A DNA stretch of 64,000 nucleotides. Source: CAVVAE01 sp963746185 (GTDB taxonomy: Bacteria > Actinomycetota > Actinomycetes > Propionibacteriales > Nocardioidaceae). Below are positions 1 through 8,200 of this stretch, piece after piece. Made by a program: the position numbers and the translations under genes. Position 1 is the stretch's first letter. Every line of letters starts with the position of its first letter. Below the pieces are notes generated by a model. It did not search any database and was not told where the DNA came from. It was given only the letters and a program-made list of their open reading frames with translations. The stretch covers positions 434,001 to 498,000 of the forward strand of contig CAVVAE010000001.1 of the NCBI GenBank assembly GCA_963746185.1. The letters run 5' to 3'.

Positions 1-1
1 G

Positions 2-454
2 GACCAGAACCTCCAGGACAACATCCACAAGGACCTGCGGCGAGCCCGCGCAGCTGCGATCAACATCGTGCCGACGTCGACGGGCGCGGCCAAGGCGATC
101 GGACTCGTCCTGCCACAGCTCAAGGGCAAGCTCGACGGTTTCGCGTTCCGGGTCCCGGTGCCGACCGGTTCGGCCACCGACCTGACGTTCGAAGCGGGTC
201 GCGAGACCTCGGTCGAGGAGGTCAACGGCGCGATGCAGAAGGCGGCCGACGGCGACCTCAAGGGCTTCCTCAAGTACACCGAAGACCCGATCGTGTCGAG
301 TGACATCGTGACCGACCCGCACTCGTGCATCTTCGACTCGGGCCTCACCAAGGTGATCGGCAACCAGGTGAAGATGGTTGGCTGGTATGACAACGAGTGG
401 GGCTACTCCAATCGGCTGGTCGACCTCGTCAACTACGTCGGCTCCACGCTTTGA
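2..454 (+). CDS. gap: Glyceraldehyde-3-phosphate dehydrogenase, C-terminal part
   Basis: Only the last 150 codons are in the window, entering in frame 2. Gap oxidises glyceraldehyde-3-phosphate to 1,3-bisphosphoglycerate with NAD in the cytosol. The fragment carries the family blocks NIVPTSTGAAKA (phosphate binding, just after the active-site Cys, which lies off the window), FRVPVPTGS, and the C-terminal WYDNEWGYSNRL. It is the first gene of the glycolytic run gap-pgk-tpiA, and its stop codon overlaps the pgk start by two bases (TTGA), implying translational coupling. The identification is firm; the start is not visible. Confidence 0.97.
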   Translation, partial: DQNLQDNIHKDLRRARAAAINIVPTSTGAAKAIGLVLPQLKGKLDGFAFRVPVPTGSATDLTFEAGRETSVEEVNGAMQKAADGDLKGFLKYTEDPIVSSDIVTDPHSCIFDSGLTKVIGNQVKMVGWYDNEWGYSNRLVDLVNYVGSTL

Positions 455-1662
455 CCGCAGCGCTGCCGACGGTCGATGACCTCGCAGACCCGACCCTGCA
501 GGATCGACGCGTCCTGATCCGCTGCGACCTCAACGTCCCGCTGGAGGGGTCGACGATCACCGACGACGGTCGTATCCGCGCGAGTGTGCCGACCATTGCC
601 GACCTTCGTGGGCGCGGTGCGAAGGTCATCGTGATGGCGCACCTCGGACGTCCCAAGGGTGAGCCCGACCCCGCATTCACTCTCGCGCCGGTGGCGGCTC
701 GGCTCTCCGAGCTTCTCGGCACCTCCGTGGTCCACGCCACAGACACGGTCGGCGAGTCAGCGCGGTCTGCGGTCGGGGCGATGGCGGCCGGTGATGTCGT
801 GCTGCTGGAGAACGTCCGCTTCAACCCGGGCGAGACCAGCAAGGACGACGACCAGCGCGGTGCGTTTGCCGACGAGCTGGCGACGTTGGGCGACGTTTTC
901 GTCTCTGACGGCTTCGGTGTCTTGCATCGCAAACAGGCCAGCGTCTATGACATCGCGAAGCGGCTGCCCCATGCCGCGGGGAGCTTGGTGCTGGCCGAGC
1001 TCGACGTACTCCGCAAGCTCACCGAAGAGCCCGAACGTCCGTACGTCGTCGTGCTCGGCGGCTCGAAGGTGTCCGACAAGCTGGGGGTCATCGACAAGCT
1101 GCTGGGCAAGGCTGACCGACTGCTCATTGGCGGCGGCATGGTCTTCACGTTTCTCAAGGCACAGGGTCACGAGGTCGGCAAGAGCCTGCTCGAGTCCGAC
1201 CAGCTCGACGTCGTACGTCGCTACCTGTCCCGCGCGGAGGAGTCCGGCGTCGAGCTCGTGTTGCCCACCGACATCGTCGTCGCGCCCGATGTCGACGCCG
1301 ATGCAGCCACAACCGTCGTCCCCGCCGATGCCATCCCCGACGACCAGCTCGGGCTCGACATCGGTCCGGACTCCGCACGCCACTTCGCCGAGAAGCTCTC
1401 GGACGCGAAGACTGTTTTCTGGAACGGACCGATGGGCGTCTTCGAACTGGCGCCATTCGCTGCCGGCACCAAGGCAGTGGCGCAAGGTCTCACGGAGATC
1501 GACGGACTCTCGGTCGTCGGCGGCGGTGACTCCGCGGCCGCAGTCCGCAAGCTTGGTTTCGACGACAACCAGTTCGGCCACATCTCTACAGGGGGAGGAG
1601 CAAGCCTGGAGTACCTCGAAGGCAAGACCCTTCCCGGTCTCGAGGTCCTCTCATCCGCTTAG
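451..1662 (+). CDS. pgk: Phosphoglycerate kinase
   Basis: 403 residues, normal for the family. It transfers phosphate from 1,3-bisphosphoglycerate to ADP. The signature RCDLNVP lies at residues 24-30, followed by the substrate-binding AHLGRPKG. The C-terminal nucleotide domain shows GGSKVSDKLG, FWNGPMGVFE and GGGDSAAAV. I chose the TTG at 451 as the start. It overlaps the gap stop (TTGA) and gives a family-typical N terminus. The upstream ATG at 397 would add 18 residues that are only the shifted gap coding sequence. There is no clear Shine-Dalgarno sequence, which fits coupling to gap. Confidence 0.96.
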   Translation: MTAALPTVDDLADPTLQDRRVLIRCDLNVPLEGSTITDDGRIRASVPTIADLRGRGAKVIVMAHLGRPKGEPDPAFTLAPVAARLSELLGTSVVHATDTVGESARSAVGAMAAGDVVLLENVRFNPGETSKDDDQRGAFADELATLGDVFVSDGFGVLHRKQASVYDIAKRLPHAAGSLVLAELDVLRKLTEEPERPYVVVLGGSKVSDKLGVIDKLLGKADRLLIGGGMVFTFLKAQGHEVGKSLLESDQLDVVRRYLSRAEESGVELVLPTDIVVAPDVDADAATTVVPADAIPDDQLGLDIGPDSARHFAEKLSDAKTVFWNGPMGVFELAPFAAGTKAVAQGLTEIDGLSVVGGGDSAAAVRKLGFDDNQFGHISTGGGASLEYLEGKTLPGLEVLSSA

Positions 1663-1689
1663 CCCTCAAACGACAGGCAATCAACCCGC

Positions 1690-2487
1690 ATGGCAAAGTT
1701 CACTCGCGTCCCCCTGATGGCCGGCAACTGGAAGGCCAACCTCAACCACCAAGAGGCTGTCGTCTTCGTCCAGAAGCTCGCGTGGACGCTCGACGACAAG
1801 AAGCACCAGTACGACAAAGGCGAAGTCGTCGTACTGCCGCCTTTCACGTCTCTGCGCAGCGTCCAGACCGTCGTCGACGGCGACCGTCTGAAGATCAAGT
1901 ACGGCGCTCAGGACGTCTCCGTCCACGACGAGGGCGCCTACACCGGTGAGATCACGACCGGCATGCTGAGCAAGCTCGGTTGCTCCTACATCGTCGCCGG
2001 CCACTCTGAGCGCCGCGCCTACCACCACGAGGACGACGCGTTCGTCAATGCGAAGGCCCACAAGGCGGTAGCCGCCGGGCTCGTCCCGATCGTGTGTGTG
2101 GGCGAGGGTCTCGAGGTGCGACAAGCAGGTGACCACGTGTCGCACACCCTGGGTCAGGTGGAGGGGTCGCTCGCAGAGTTCACAGGCGAACAGATCGCCG
2201 ATCTCGTCATCGCCTACGAACCCGTGTGGGCCATCGGGACAGGTGAGGTCGCGACCCCCGACGACGCGCAGGAGGTGTGCGCCGCGATCCGGGCTCGGCT
2301 CGCCGAGCTGCACGGTGACGAGGTGGCCGCTGCAGTGCGCATCTTGTACGGCGGTTCGGTCAAGGCAGCGAACGTTGCCGGCATCATGGCAAAGCCTGAT
2401 ATCGACGGCTGTCTCGTCGGCGGCGCGAGCCTGCAAGTGGACGAGTTCGGCGGCATCTGCCGCTTCTACGACATGCCTGTCCTCTAA
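1690..2487 (+). CDS. tpiA: Triosephosphate isomerase
   Basis: 265 residues. It interconverts dihydroxyacetone phosphate and glyceraldehyde-3-phosphate. The catalytic residues are visible: Asn13/Lys15 in AGNWKAN, His105 in AGHSERR, and Glu177 in AYEPVWAIGTG, followed by the loop-7/8 phosphate-binding YGGSVK and GGASL. It begins 27 bp after pgk and is third in the gap-pgk-tpiA operon, which is the standard actinobacterial order. Nothing is abnormal. Confidence 0.97.
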   Translation: MAKFTRVPLMAGNWKANLNHQEAVVFVQKLAWTLDDKKHQYDKGEVVVLPPFTSLRSVQTVVDGDRLKIKYGAQDVSVHDEGAYTGEITTGMLSKLGCSYIVAGHSERRAYHHEDDAFVNAKAHKAVAAGLVPIVCVGEGLEVRQAGDHVSHTLGQVEGSLAEFTGEQIADLVIAYEPVWAIGTGEVATPDDAQEVCAAIRARLAELHGDEVAAAVRILYGGSVKAANVAGIMAKPDIDGCLVGGASLQVDEFGGICRFYDMPVL

Positions 2488-2516
2488 GGCGAAGACAGCA
2501 GGTAGGATTCCTTCTC

Positions 2517-2750
2517 GTGACTATGGCATTCAGCATCTTGCTCGCACTGACAAGTGGGCTTCTCATTGTGATGATCCTGCTCCACAAGGGCCGCGGCGGC
2601 GGCCTGTCCGACATGTTCGGTGGTGGGGTCTCCAGTGGGCTTGGCGGGTCTTCGATCGCGGAGAAAAACCTTGACCGCATCACCGTTGGCGTCGCCGTGA
2701 TCTGGGCGGCTTGCGTGGTGGCACTTGGCCTGTTGTTGAAAGTTAGCTGA
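2517..2750 (+). CDS. secG: Preprotein translocase subunit SecG
   Basis: 77 residues with two hydrophobic segments (about residues 3-20 and 55-73) flanking a Gly-rich loop (KGRGGGLSDMFGGG), as in SecG. It is the small accessory subunit of the SecYEG channel in the cytoplasmic membrane. The start is GTG at 2517, about 10 bases after a purine-rich AGGTAGG; an in-frame ATG at 2523 is an alternative. It sits 29 bp behind tpiA, the position secG usually holds in actinobacteria, which supports the call. Confidence 0.9.
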   Translation: MTMAFSILLALTSGLLIVMILLHKGRGGGLSDMFGGGVSSGLGGSSIAEKNLDRITVGVAVIWAACVVALGLLLKVS

Positions 2751-2767
2751 CCCATCCGTCGTACAAT
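2736..2767 (+). promoter_or_regulatory. Possible rbpA promoter
   Basis: A good -10-like TACAAT lies at 2762-2767, 54 bases before the rbpA GTG. The best upstream hexamer, TTGAAA (2736-2741), is 20 bases away, longer than ideal, and overlaps the secG 3' end. The -10 is plausible; the -35 is weak. Confidence 0.35.
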
Positions 2768-2821
2768 CAAGGACCAAACGCCGTCCGCGGCGTTAACACC
2801 CCTACGTCGAGGAGTTCTGTA

Positions 2822-3178
2822 GTGGCTGGTGGCAGTGCCATCCGAGGGAGCCGAGTCGGTGCTGGGCCCATGGGGGAGGCCGAGCGCGGAGACGCCGCAC
2901 CGCGTCAACGCATCACCTACTTCTGTGCCCATGGTCATGAGACCGCGCCCATGTTCGCTGTCGATGCGCAGATCCCTGACACCTGGGACTGCCCGCGTTG
3001 TGGCCTCCCGGCCAACCGCGACTCAGACAACCCGCCACCGCCCCCGAAGATCGAGCCTTACAAGACTCACCTGGCCTACGTGAAGGAGCGTCGCTCCGAT
3101 GCCGAGGCCAAGGAGATCCTCGACGAAGCACTCCAGACGTTGCGCGAGAAGCGCAAGTCTGGCGAGATCATCTTCTGA
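2822..3178 (+). CDS. rbpA: RNA polymerase-binding protein RbpA
   Basis: 118 residues. RbpA is an actinobacterial transcription activator that binds the beta subunit and group 1/2 sigma factors and stabilises the open complex. Visible: a disordered basic N terminus, the RbpA core domain (about residues 33-75) with Cys residues in TYFCAHGH and WDCPRCG, and a C-terminal sigma-interacting helix rich in Arg/Lys/Glu ending KRKSGEIIF. The start is GTG at 2822, 7 bases after GAGGAG. The gene placement after secG is typical. The identification is strong and is one of the best actinobacterial markers in the window. Confidence 0.95.
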   Translation: MAGGSAIRGSRVGAGPMGEAERGDAAPRQRITYFCAHGHETAPMFAVDAQIPDTWDCPRCGLPANRDSDNPPPPPKIEPYKTHLAYVKERRSDAEAKEILDEALQTLREKRKSGEIIF

Positions 3179-3229
3179 CGCTTCCGGCGCGGACAGGCCA
3201 GAGACGTCGGGCCATGCCAGGCTGAGGAC

Positions 3230-3913
3230 ATGAGCGTTCTTCCGCCGGACTATGACTCCGATCCGGACCGCTGGCAGTCCTGGGAGACGCCCCAAGACAT
3301 TCACGACGTGATCGCCCCTGAGCTACGCGGGCCGGTCCTCGACGTCGCCTGCGGCGAAGGGCGCCTCGCGTCGGTGCTCGGCGCTGACGCTCGATGGGTC
3401 GGCGTTGATTCGTCGCCGACGCAACTGGCGGCAAACCCCTACCGTCCGGTGACGCGGGCGGACATGCGGGCGTTACCGTTCCAGGACGGGGTGTTCGCGG
3501 AGGTCACGCACCTGTGGTGCCTCTACCACGTTCCTGATCCGCTCGTCGCTGTTGCGGAGGCTGCGCGCGTTCTGAGACCAGGCGGCCGCTACTTCGCTTG
3601 CACCGGGGCGCGCGACAACGACCCCGAGCTCATGGCCGAGGGATATCCTCCGTCTCCGTTCGACGCCGAGGAAGCAGCCGACATCGTGTCTGCCGTGTTC
3701 GAGGACGTCGTGGTCGAGCGCTGGAACGCGAAGCTTTACCCGCTCGAGACGCGCGACGAGGTCCGGGCGTACTGCCGTCACCACTACATCCCGCTCGAAC
3801 GGGCTGAGGACGCCGATCTTCCGCTCTGGCTGACGAAGCGAGGCGCACTCGTCCGCGCTGCAAAGGCGGGGCTTCGGCAATCAGCGGGGCATCTGGGTTT
3901 TAGTAAGCCTTGA
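3230..3913 (+). CDS. Class I SAM-dependent methyltransferase
   Basis: 227 residues with a Methyltransf_11-type Rossmann fold. Motif I is VLDVACGEGRL (about residues 36-46), the acidic end of strand 2 is WVGVDSS, and the post-motif LPFQDGVFAEV plus VLRPGGRYF are present. The substrate cannot be told from sequence. The last codons and stop overlap the palindromes that precede the next ArsR gene, so the pair may be transcribed as a unit with the regulator binding inside the junction. The start ATG follows a GAGGA-like stretch that is unusually close. Confidence 0.85.
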   Translation: MSVLPPDYDSDPDRWQSWETPQDIHDVIAPELRGPVLDVACGEGRLASVLGADARWVGVDSSPTQLAANPYRPVTRADMRALPFQDGVFAEVTHLWCLYHVPDPLVAVAEAARVLRPGGRYFACTGARDNDPELMAEGYPPSPFDAEEAADIVSAVFEDVVVERWNAKLYPLETRDEVRAYCRHHYIPLERAEDADLPLWLTKRGALVRAAKAGLRQSAGHLGFSKP

Positions 3914-3935
3914 CTTACGGTAAGTCGTCACTTAC
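3903..3935 (+). promoter_or_regulatory. Overlapping palindromes, probable ArsR operator
   Basis: GACTTACGGTAAGTC at 3912-3926 is a perfect palindrome (7-1-7). It overlaps GTAAGT-cgtc-ACTTAC at 3920-3935, and GTAAG at 3903-3907 pairs again with CTTAC at 3914-3918. Four copies of the GTAAG half-site thus lie in alternating orientation within 33 bp, ending 10 bases before the ArsR ATG. ArsR-family regulators are known to bind such sites and autoregulate; direct binding here is inferred. Confidence 0.65.
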
Positions 3936-3944
3936 GATCAAGAC

Positions 3945-4292
3945 ATGTCCTCGTCCGCAGGCCGCGCGCTTGACGCCCTCGGTGACCCGACACGTCGGAA
4001 GATCGTGGCCCTGCTCGGAGCGCGACCACGCTCGGTTCAGGAGCTCGCCAACCAGCTGCCTGTGAGCCGACCCGCTGTGTCGCAACACTTGCGCGTGCTC
4101 ACCGACGCCGACCTGGTCTCGGCCGAGCCTGCTGGGGCGCGGCGGATCTACCAACTTCACGCCTCGGGCGCCGAAGCCGTGCGGAGCTATCTCGACCAGG
4201 TGTGGGATGTCGCCCTGCGGCGCTTCGCCCTGCTGGCCGAGAACACGGCCCCTGCCGGCGACTCGGCGAACGCCTCGAAAGGAAACCCCTGA
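3945..4292 (+). CDS. ArsR-family winged-helix regulator
   Basis: 115 residues. The winged helix runs from LDALGDPTRRKIVALL through SVQELANQLPVSRPAVSQHLRVLTDADLV (recognition helix about residues 45-62) and the wing AGARRIYQL. There is no metal-binding ELCVCDL-type motif, so it belongs to the metal-independent ArsR group commonly paired with START/SRPBCC proteins. Its stop overlaps the ATG of the SRPBCC gene by one base (TGATG). The 5' palindromes suggest autorepression. The ligand is unknown. Confidence 0.85.
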   Translation: MSSSAGRALDALGDPTRRKIVALLGARPRSVQELANQLPVSRPAVSQHLRVLTDADLVSAEPAGARRIYQLHASGAEAVRSYLDQVWDVALRRFALLAENTAPAGDSANASKGNP

Positions 4293-4744
4293 TGAATACT
4301 CGGACTGCCACTTCGCTGCCCGCCATCGTCAAGACGCTGACGTTGAGCTGCACAGCCGACCACGCGTTCACTGTCTATACCGAACGCATCGGCGACTGGT
4401 GGCCGGCAGCTGACCACAGCATCAGTGGCAAAGACTGCGTGAGCATCCACGTCGAGCCCCGCACTGGCGGACTCGTGTACGAGACCAACGCGGCGGGCGA
4501 GAGACTGCCGTGGGGCACGATCTCGACCTGGGAGCCCAAGCGTCATCTGACGCACAGTTGGCACCCCGGCTCCGATCCCGCGGCGGCCACCGAGGTGGAC
4601 GTTCGCTTCACACCGAACGCGGCTGGGTGCGAGATGGTGCTCGAGCACCGTGGCTGGAAGTCCGACGCGAGCGGTGCGCGCTCTGGGTACGACCAAGGAT
4701 GGGATGCCGTGCTGCGGCCCTACCACGAGTTCGCCAGCAACTAG
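4292..4744 (+). CDS. SRPBCC (AHSA1/START-like) domain protein
   Basis: 150 residues from the ATG at 4292, which is preceded by AAAGGA and overlaps the ArsR stop. It fits the AHSA1-like SRPBCC fold: a beta strand near FTVYTERIGDWWPA, a central GTISTWEPKRHLTHSWHPG, and a C-terminal helix SGYDQGWDAVLRPYHEF. In this family ArsR-SRPBCC pairs are common; the SRPBCC protein binds a small hydrophobic ligand in a helix-grip cavity. The actual ligand or effect is unknown. Confidence 0.75.
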   Translation: MNTRTATSLPAIVKTLTLSCTADHAFTVYTERIGDWWPAADHSISGKDCVSIHVEPRTGGLVYETNAAGERLPWGTISTWEPKRHLTHSWHPGSDPAAATEVDVRFTPNAAGCEMVLEHRGWKSDASGARSGYDQGWDAVLRPYHEFASN

Positions 4745-4754
4745 CCGACCGAAG

Positions 4755-5522
4755 CTAAGCGCGGATCAGGCCGCTCGGGAGCAGTGACGCCGCGTCCTTG
4801 TCGAGCAGCCACAAGGTGCGCTTCATTCCACGGGGACCGGCAGCCGGCACCTGCACAACGCCCGCGCCAGACAACGCGAGATGGACCGCTCGTGCCTTCT
4901 CCTCGCCTGACACCACGAACCAGACTTCGTGGCCGTGCTGAAGGGTTGGCATCGTGAGCGTGACCCGAGTCGGCGGCGGCTTGGGGGAGCCGCGCACGGC
5001 GGTGACGGGCCGCTCGTCGTACAACGCAGGTCGCTCAGGAAACAGCGACGCCACGTGACCGTCGGGGCCGACGCCCAGCATGATGACGTCGAACGTCGGT
5101 ACGGGTGCGTGGTCCTCATGGCTCGTCGCCTTCGCCAGTTCAGCGGCGTACTCCTCGGCGGCTGCATCAGGATCTGCGTTGGGGGAGTCCGCACTAGGCA
5201 TCGGATGCACCCTGCTCGGGTCGACGCGCAGGCGGTCCAGCAGCAGCTCGCGAGCTCGTTTGTCGTTGCGGTCCTCACTGTCGGCGGCAACGAAGCGTTC
5301 GTCGCCCCACCAGAACATGACTTGTGTCCAGTCGACTGCGTCGCGGGCTGGAGACTCGGCGAGGGCCTGGTGGATGCGGTCGGCGATGCCGCCTCCGGTC
5401 AGTACCCAGTGCGGCACCCTGCCGTTCGACTGGGCGTCAACCAGCGTGGTAATCAGCCGGGCGCACACCGACTCGGCGAGCAGGTCGGCGGTCCGGTGCA
5501 CCAGCACCGTAGGACTGCCCAT
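4755..5522 (-). CDS. pgl: 6-phosphogluconolactonase
   Basis: 255 residues, DevB/SOL family. It hydrolyses 6-phosphogluconolactone in the oxidative pentose phosphate pathway. Key blocks: WVLTGGGIADRI, MFWWGDERFV and the active-site GVGPDGHVASLFP. It is the last gene of the minus-strand operon and overlaps the opcA stop by one base (TGATG), so it is translationally coupled. It is convergent with the SRPBCC gene, with only 10 bp between them. Confidence 0.93.
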   Translation of the reverse strand: MGSPTVLVHRTADLLAESVCARLITTLVDAQSNGRVPHWVLTGGGIADRIHQALAESPARDAVDWTQVMFWWGDERFVAADSEDRNDKRARELLLDRLRVDPSRVHPMPSADSPNADPDAAAEEYAAELAKATSHEDHAPVPTFDVIMLGVGPDGHVASLFPERPALYDERPVTAVRGSPKPPPTRVTLTMPTLQHGHEVWFVVSGEEKARAVHLALSGAGVVQVPAAGPRGMKRTLWLLDKDAASLLPSGLIRA

Positions 5523-6649
5523 CAGGACTTCTTCGCTGTCTGCTTAGCCGTCCGGCGAGTAGCAGTCTTCTTTGCCGAACGTTTCGAGGCGGTCTTCTTT
5601 GCTGTCCGGCTCGATGTCGTCTTCTTCGCGGAGCGCTTCGAGGCCGACTTCTTGGTAGTCGCGGAGGGTGCCTTCTTCTTGGCCGGACGGGATGATGAGC
5701 GTGCCGATGACGCGGTGGCCGCGTTGGTCGCCAAGCCCTTCGGGTCGGCGATCTTGCACAACTTGGTCACCGTGTCTTGGTACACGTCGTCGGGATCGAG
5801 GCGACGTAGCTCCTCGGCGAGCAACTCGGCAGTCTCTCGACGTTTTAGCGCGACCGGCCGGTTCGGCGCGTTCGGGATCGAGAACTCCGCCAGCGCGCCG
5901 TCGGGACGGCAGATCTCGATTTCGCCACCACCAGTCGCCAGCCGCACGCTGGTGATGCCCGGTCCTTTCGACAAGGTGCGCTCGATGGGGACGTGGAGAC
6001 GCGTAGAGAGCCAGGCGACCATCAGGTCGGCGCTCGGGTTCGAGCGCTCGGCGGCCACCTGCCCGCCTTTGATCTTTGCGGGGTACTGGTCGAGTGCAGC
6101 AGCCAGCAACGCGCGCCAAGGGGTGAGCCGCGTCCACGACAGGTCGGTATTGCCGGGGGCGTAGTTGCGAGCCTGGGTGAGCATCGCGGCGCCGCGCCCG
6201 CGCTCGACCGCTGCGGTGTCGGTGATGCGGCGCTGGGCCAGCTCACCAAGAGCATCGGCTGCCGGGTCGTCAGGCGCCTTACCGGGCCACCACACCACGA
6301 CGGGGGAGTCGGGGAGGAGCAACGGGAGTACGACGCTTTCGGCGTGCTTGACGAGCTCACCCGACATCCGCAGCAGCACCTGCTCGCCCGAACCGCCTTC
6401 GCCGATCCGGATCTCGGCATCGAGATTGGCGGCGCCGCGGGCTGATCGCTTGATGACGCCGAGGATGCGCGAGGGATGTTCACGGGAGACCGCACGAGCG
6501 ACCTTGAGCGCGTCGTAATGATCCCCTTCGTCGGTGACGACGATGAAGGTCAACACCATGCCCATCGCTGGTGAGCCGGCCTTTCGGCGTTCGCTGAGCA
6601 GAGCGTTCGCGACTTGGCTGGCGTTGGTGGCAATGAGTTCGATGCTCAC
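5522..6649 (-). CDS. opcA: Glucose-6-phosphate dehydrogenase assembly protein OpcA with basic tail
   Basis: 375 residues. OpcA activates or assembles Zwf; the family is usually about 300 residues. The core matches (VVWWPGKAP, WTRLTPWRALLAAALDQ, PNRPVALKRRETAELLAEELRRLDPDDVY). From about residue 315 to the end there is an extra 60-residue tail made almost only of Lys, Ala, Ser, Thr and Arg, with SAKKT/TAKKT pentads, like the C-terminal domains of bacterial histone H1-like proteins. The start is GTG, with AAGGAG 5-6 bases upstream in the 12-bp zwf-opcA gap. The tail's function is unknown. Confidence 0.93.
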   Translation of the reverse strand: MSIELIATNASQVANALLSERRKAGSPAMGMVLTFIVVTDEGDHYDALKVARAVSREHPSRILGVIKRSARGAANLDAEIRIGEGGSGEQVLLRMSGELVKHAESVVLPLLLPDSPVVVWWPGKAPDDPAADALGELAQRRITDTAAVERGRGAAMLTQARNYAPGNTDLSWTRLTPWRALLAAALDQYPAKIKGGQVAAERSNPSADLMVAWLSTRLHVPIERTLSKGPGITSVRLATGGGEIEICRPDGALAEFSIPNAPNRPVALKRRETAELLAEELRRLDPDDVYQDTVTKLCKIADPKGLATNAATASSARSSSRPAKKKAPSATTKKSASKRSAKKTTSSRTAKKTASKRSAKKTATRRTAKQTAKKS

Positions 6650-6661
6650 GGGCGCTCCTTA

Positions 6662-8200
6662 CTAGGGCCGGCGCCAGACGCGGCCGTCGCGAGCCAGCAT
6701 CTCGTCGGAACATGTCGGTCCCCAGGTGCCGGAAGGGTAGGGCTCAGGTTTTCCCTGGTCGGCCCAGAAGTCGATGATCGGGTCGAGGATCTTCCAGGAC
6801 AGCTCGACCTCTTCGTGTTGCGGGAACAGTGGTGGGTCACCGAGGAGTACGTCGAGGATGAGTCTCTCGTAAGCTTCCGGGCTGGACTCGACGAACGCCC
6901 CGCCATACGCAAAGTCCATGTTCACGTCGCGGATCTCCATGGCCGTGCCTGGCACCTTCGAGCCGAACCGCACCGTCACCCCTTCATCGGGCTGGACGCG
7001 GATCACCAACGCATTTTGGCCGAGCTCCTCGGTCGCAGTGCGAGTGAAGGGCAGATGCGGAGCGCGCTTGAAGACGACGGCGACCTCAGTCACCCGTCGG
7101 CCCAACCGCTTGCCGTGCCGGAGATAGAACGGCACCCCGGCCCAACGCCGCGTGTCGATCGCGAGTTTGATGGCGGCGAAGGTCTCGGTGCGGGACGACA
7201 CTGGGATGTCGTCTTCGTCGAGATAGCCCTTCACCTTCATACCGCCTGCCCAACCGGCGGCGTATTGCCCTCGTGCGGTGTGGAGGTCGAGTCGCCGCGG
7301 CAAGTCCACACTGCGCAGGATCTTCTGCTTCTCCACCCGCAGGCTCTGCGCCTCGAACGAGATTGGCTCTTCCATGGCGATCAGCGCCATCAGCTGCATC
7401 AGGTGGTTCTGGATGACGTCACGGGCTGCGCCGATGCCGTCGTAGTAACCGGCCCGGCCGCCGATGCCGATGTCCTCGGCCATCGTGATCTGCACGTGGT
7501 CGACATAGTTCGCGTTCCACACCGGCTCGAACAGCTGGTTCGCGAAGCGCAGCGCCATCACGTTCTGCACCGTCTCCTTGCCGAGGTAGTGGTCGATGCG
7601 GAAGACCGACTCGGGTGGGAACACCTCCGACACAATAGTGTTGAGCTGCTGGGCGCTCGCGAGGTCGTGTCCGAACGGTTTCTCGACGACGACCCGACGC
7701 CACGACCCTGCATGGCTTTCGGCGAGACCATGTTTCTTCAGCTGACCGATCACGTCGGGGAAGAAGCGCGGTGGGATCGACAGGTAGAACGCGTGGTTGC
7801 CGGCCGTGCCGCGTTCGCGATCGAGGTCTTCGATCGTGTCGCGCAACTGGGAGAACGCCACATCGTCGGAGAAGTCACCCGGTACGAAGCGGAATCCCTT
7901 CGCGAGCTGGGCCCAGACCTCTTCGCGGAACGGCGTCCGGGCGTACTCCATCACTGCGTCGTGCACGATCTTGGCGAAGTCCTGGTCGGCCCAGTCGCGC
8001 CGGGCGAATCCGACCAGCGAGAAGCCAGGCGGGAGCAGGCCGCGGTTCGCCAGGTCATAGATCGCGGGCATCAACTTCTTGCGCGACAGGTCACCCGTGA
8101 CGCCGAAGATGACGACACCGCACGGCCCGGCGATCCGCGGTAGACGACGGTCCTCCGGATCGCGCAGCGGGTTAGGTGCTGCCAGGCCAGCCTCGGTCAT
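6662..8200 (-). CDS. zwf: Glucose-6-phosphate 1-dehydrogenase
   Basis: 512 residues, full length. It oxidises glucose-6-phosphate to the lactone with NAD(P). The N-terminal dinucleotide motif is FGVTGDLSRKKLMPA, and the substrate/active-site signature RIDHYLGKETVQN lies at about residues 199-211. The ATG overlaps the pgi stop (ATGA). OpcA and Pgl follow directly, making a lactone-forming and lactone-hydrolysing block. Confidence 0.97.
   Translation of the reverse strand: MTEAGLAAPNPLRDPEDRRLPRIAGPCGVVIFGVTGDLSRKKLMPAIYDLANRGLLPPGFSLVGFARRDWADQDFAKIVHDAVMEYARTPFREEVWAQLAKGFRFVPGDFSDDVAFSQLRDTIEDLDRERGTAGNHAFYLSIPPRFFPDVIGQLKKHGLAESHAGSWRRVVVEKPFGHDLASAQQLNTIVSEVFPPESVFRIDHYLGKETVQNVMALRFANQLFEPVWNANYVDHVQITMAEDIGIGGRAGYYDGIGAARDVIQNHLMQLMALIAMEEPISFEAQSLRVEKQKILRSVDLPRRLDLHTARGQYAAGWAGGMKVKGYLDEDDIPVSSRTETFAAIKLAIDTRRWAGVPFYLRHGKRLGRRVTEVAVVFKRAPHLPFTRTATEELGQNALVIRVQPDEGVTVRFGSKVPGTAMEIRDVNMDFAYGGAFVESSPEAYERLILDVLLGDPPLFPQHEEVELSWKILDPIIDFWADQGKPEPYPSGTWGPTCSDEMLARDGRVWRRP

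Noticed and set aside
397..450. ATG at 397 as the pgk start
   Set aside because: It lies in shifted gap coding sequence; the TTG at 451 overlapping the gap stop gives the family-typical N terminus.
4929..6164. Long plus-strand open frame across pgl and opcA
   Set aside because: It is antisense to two well-supported genes and has no recognisable domain; GC-rich codon bias keeps the reverse frame open.
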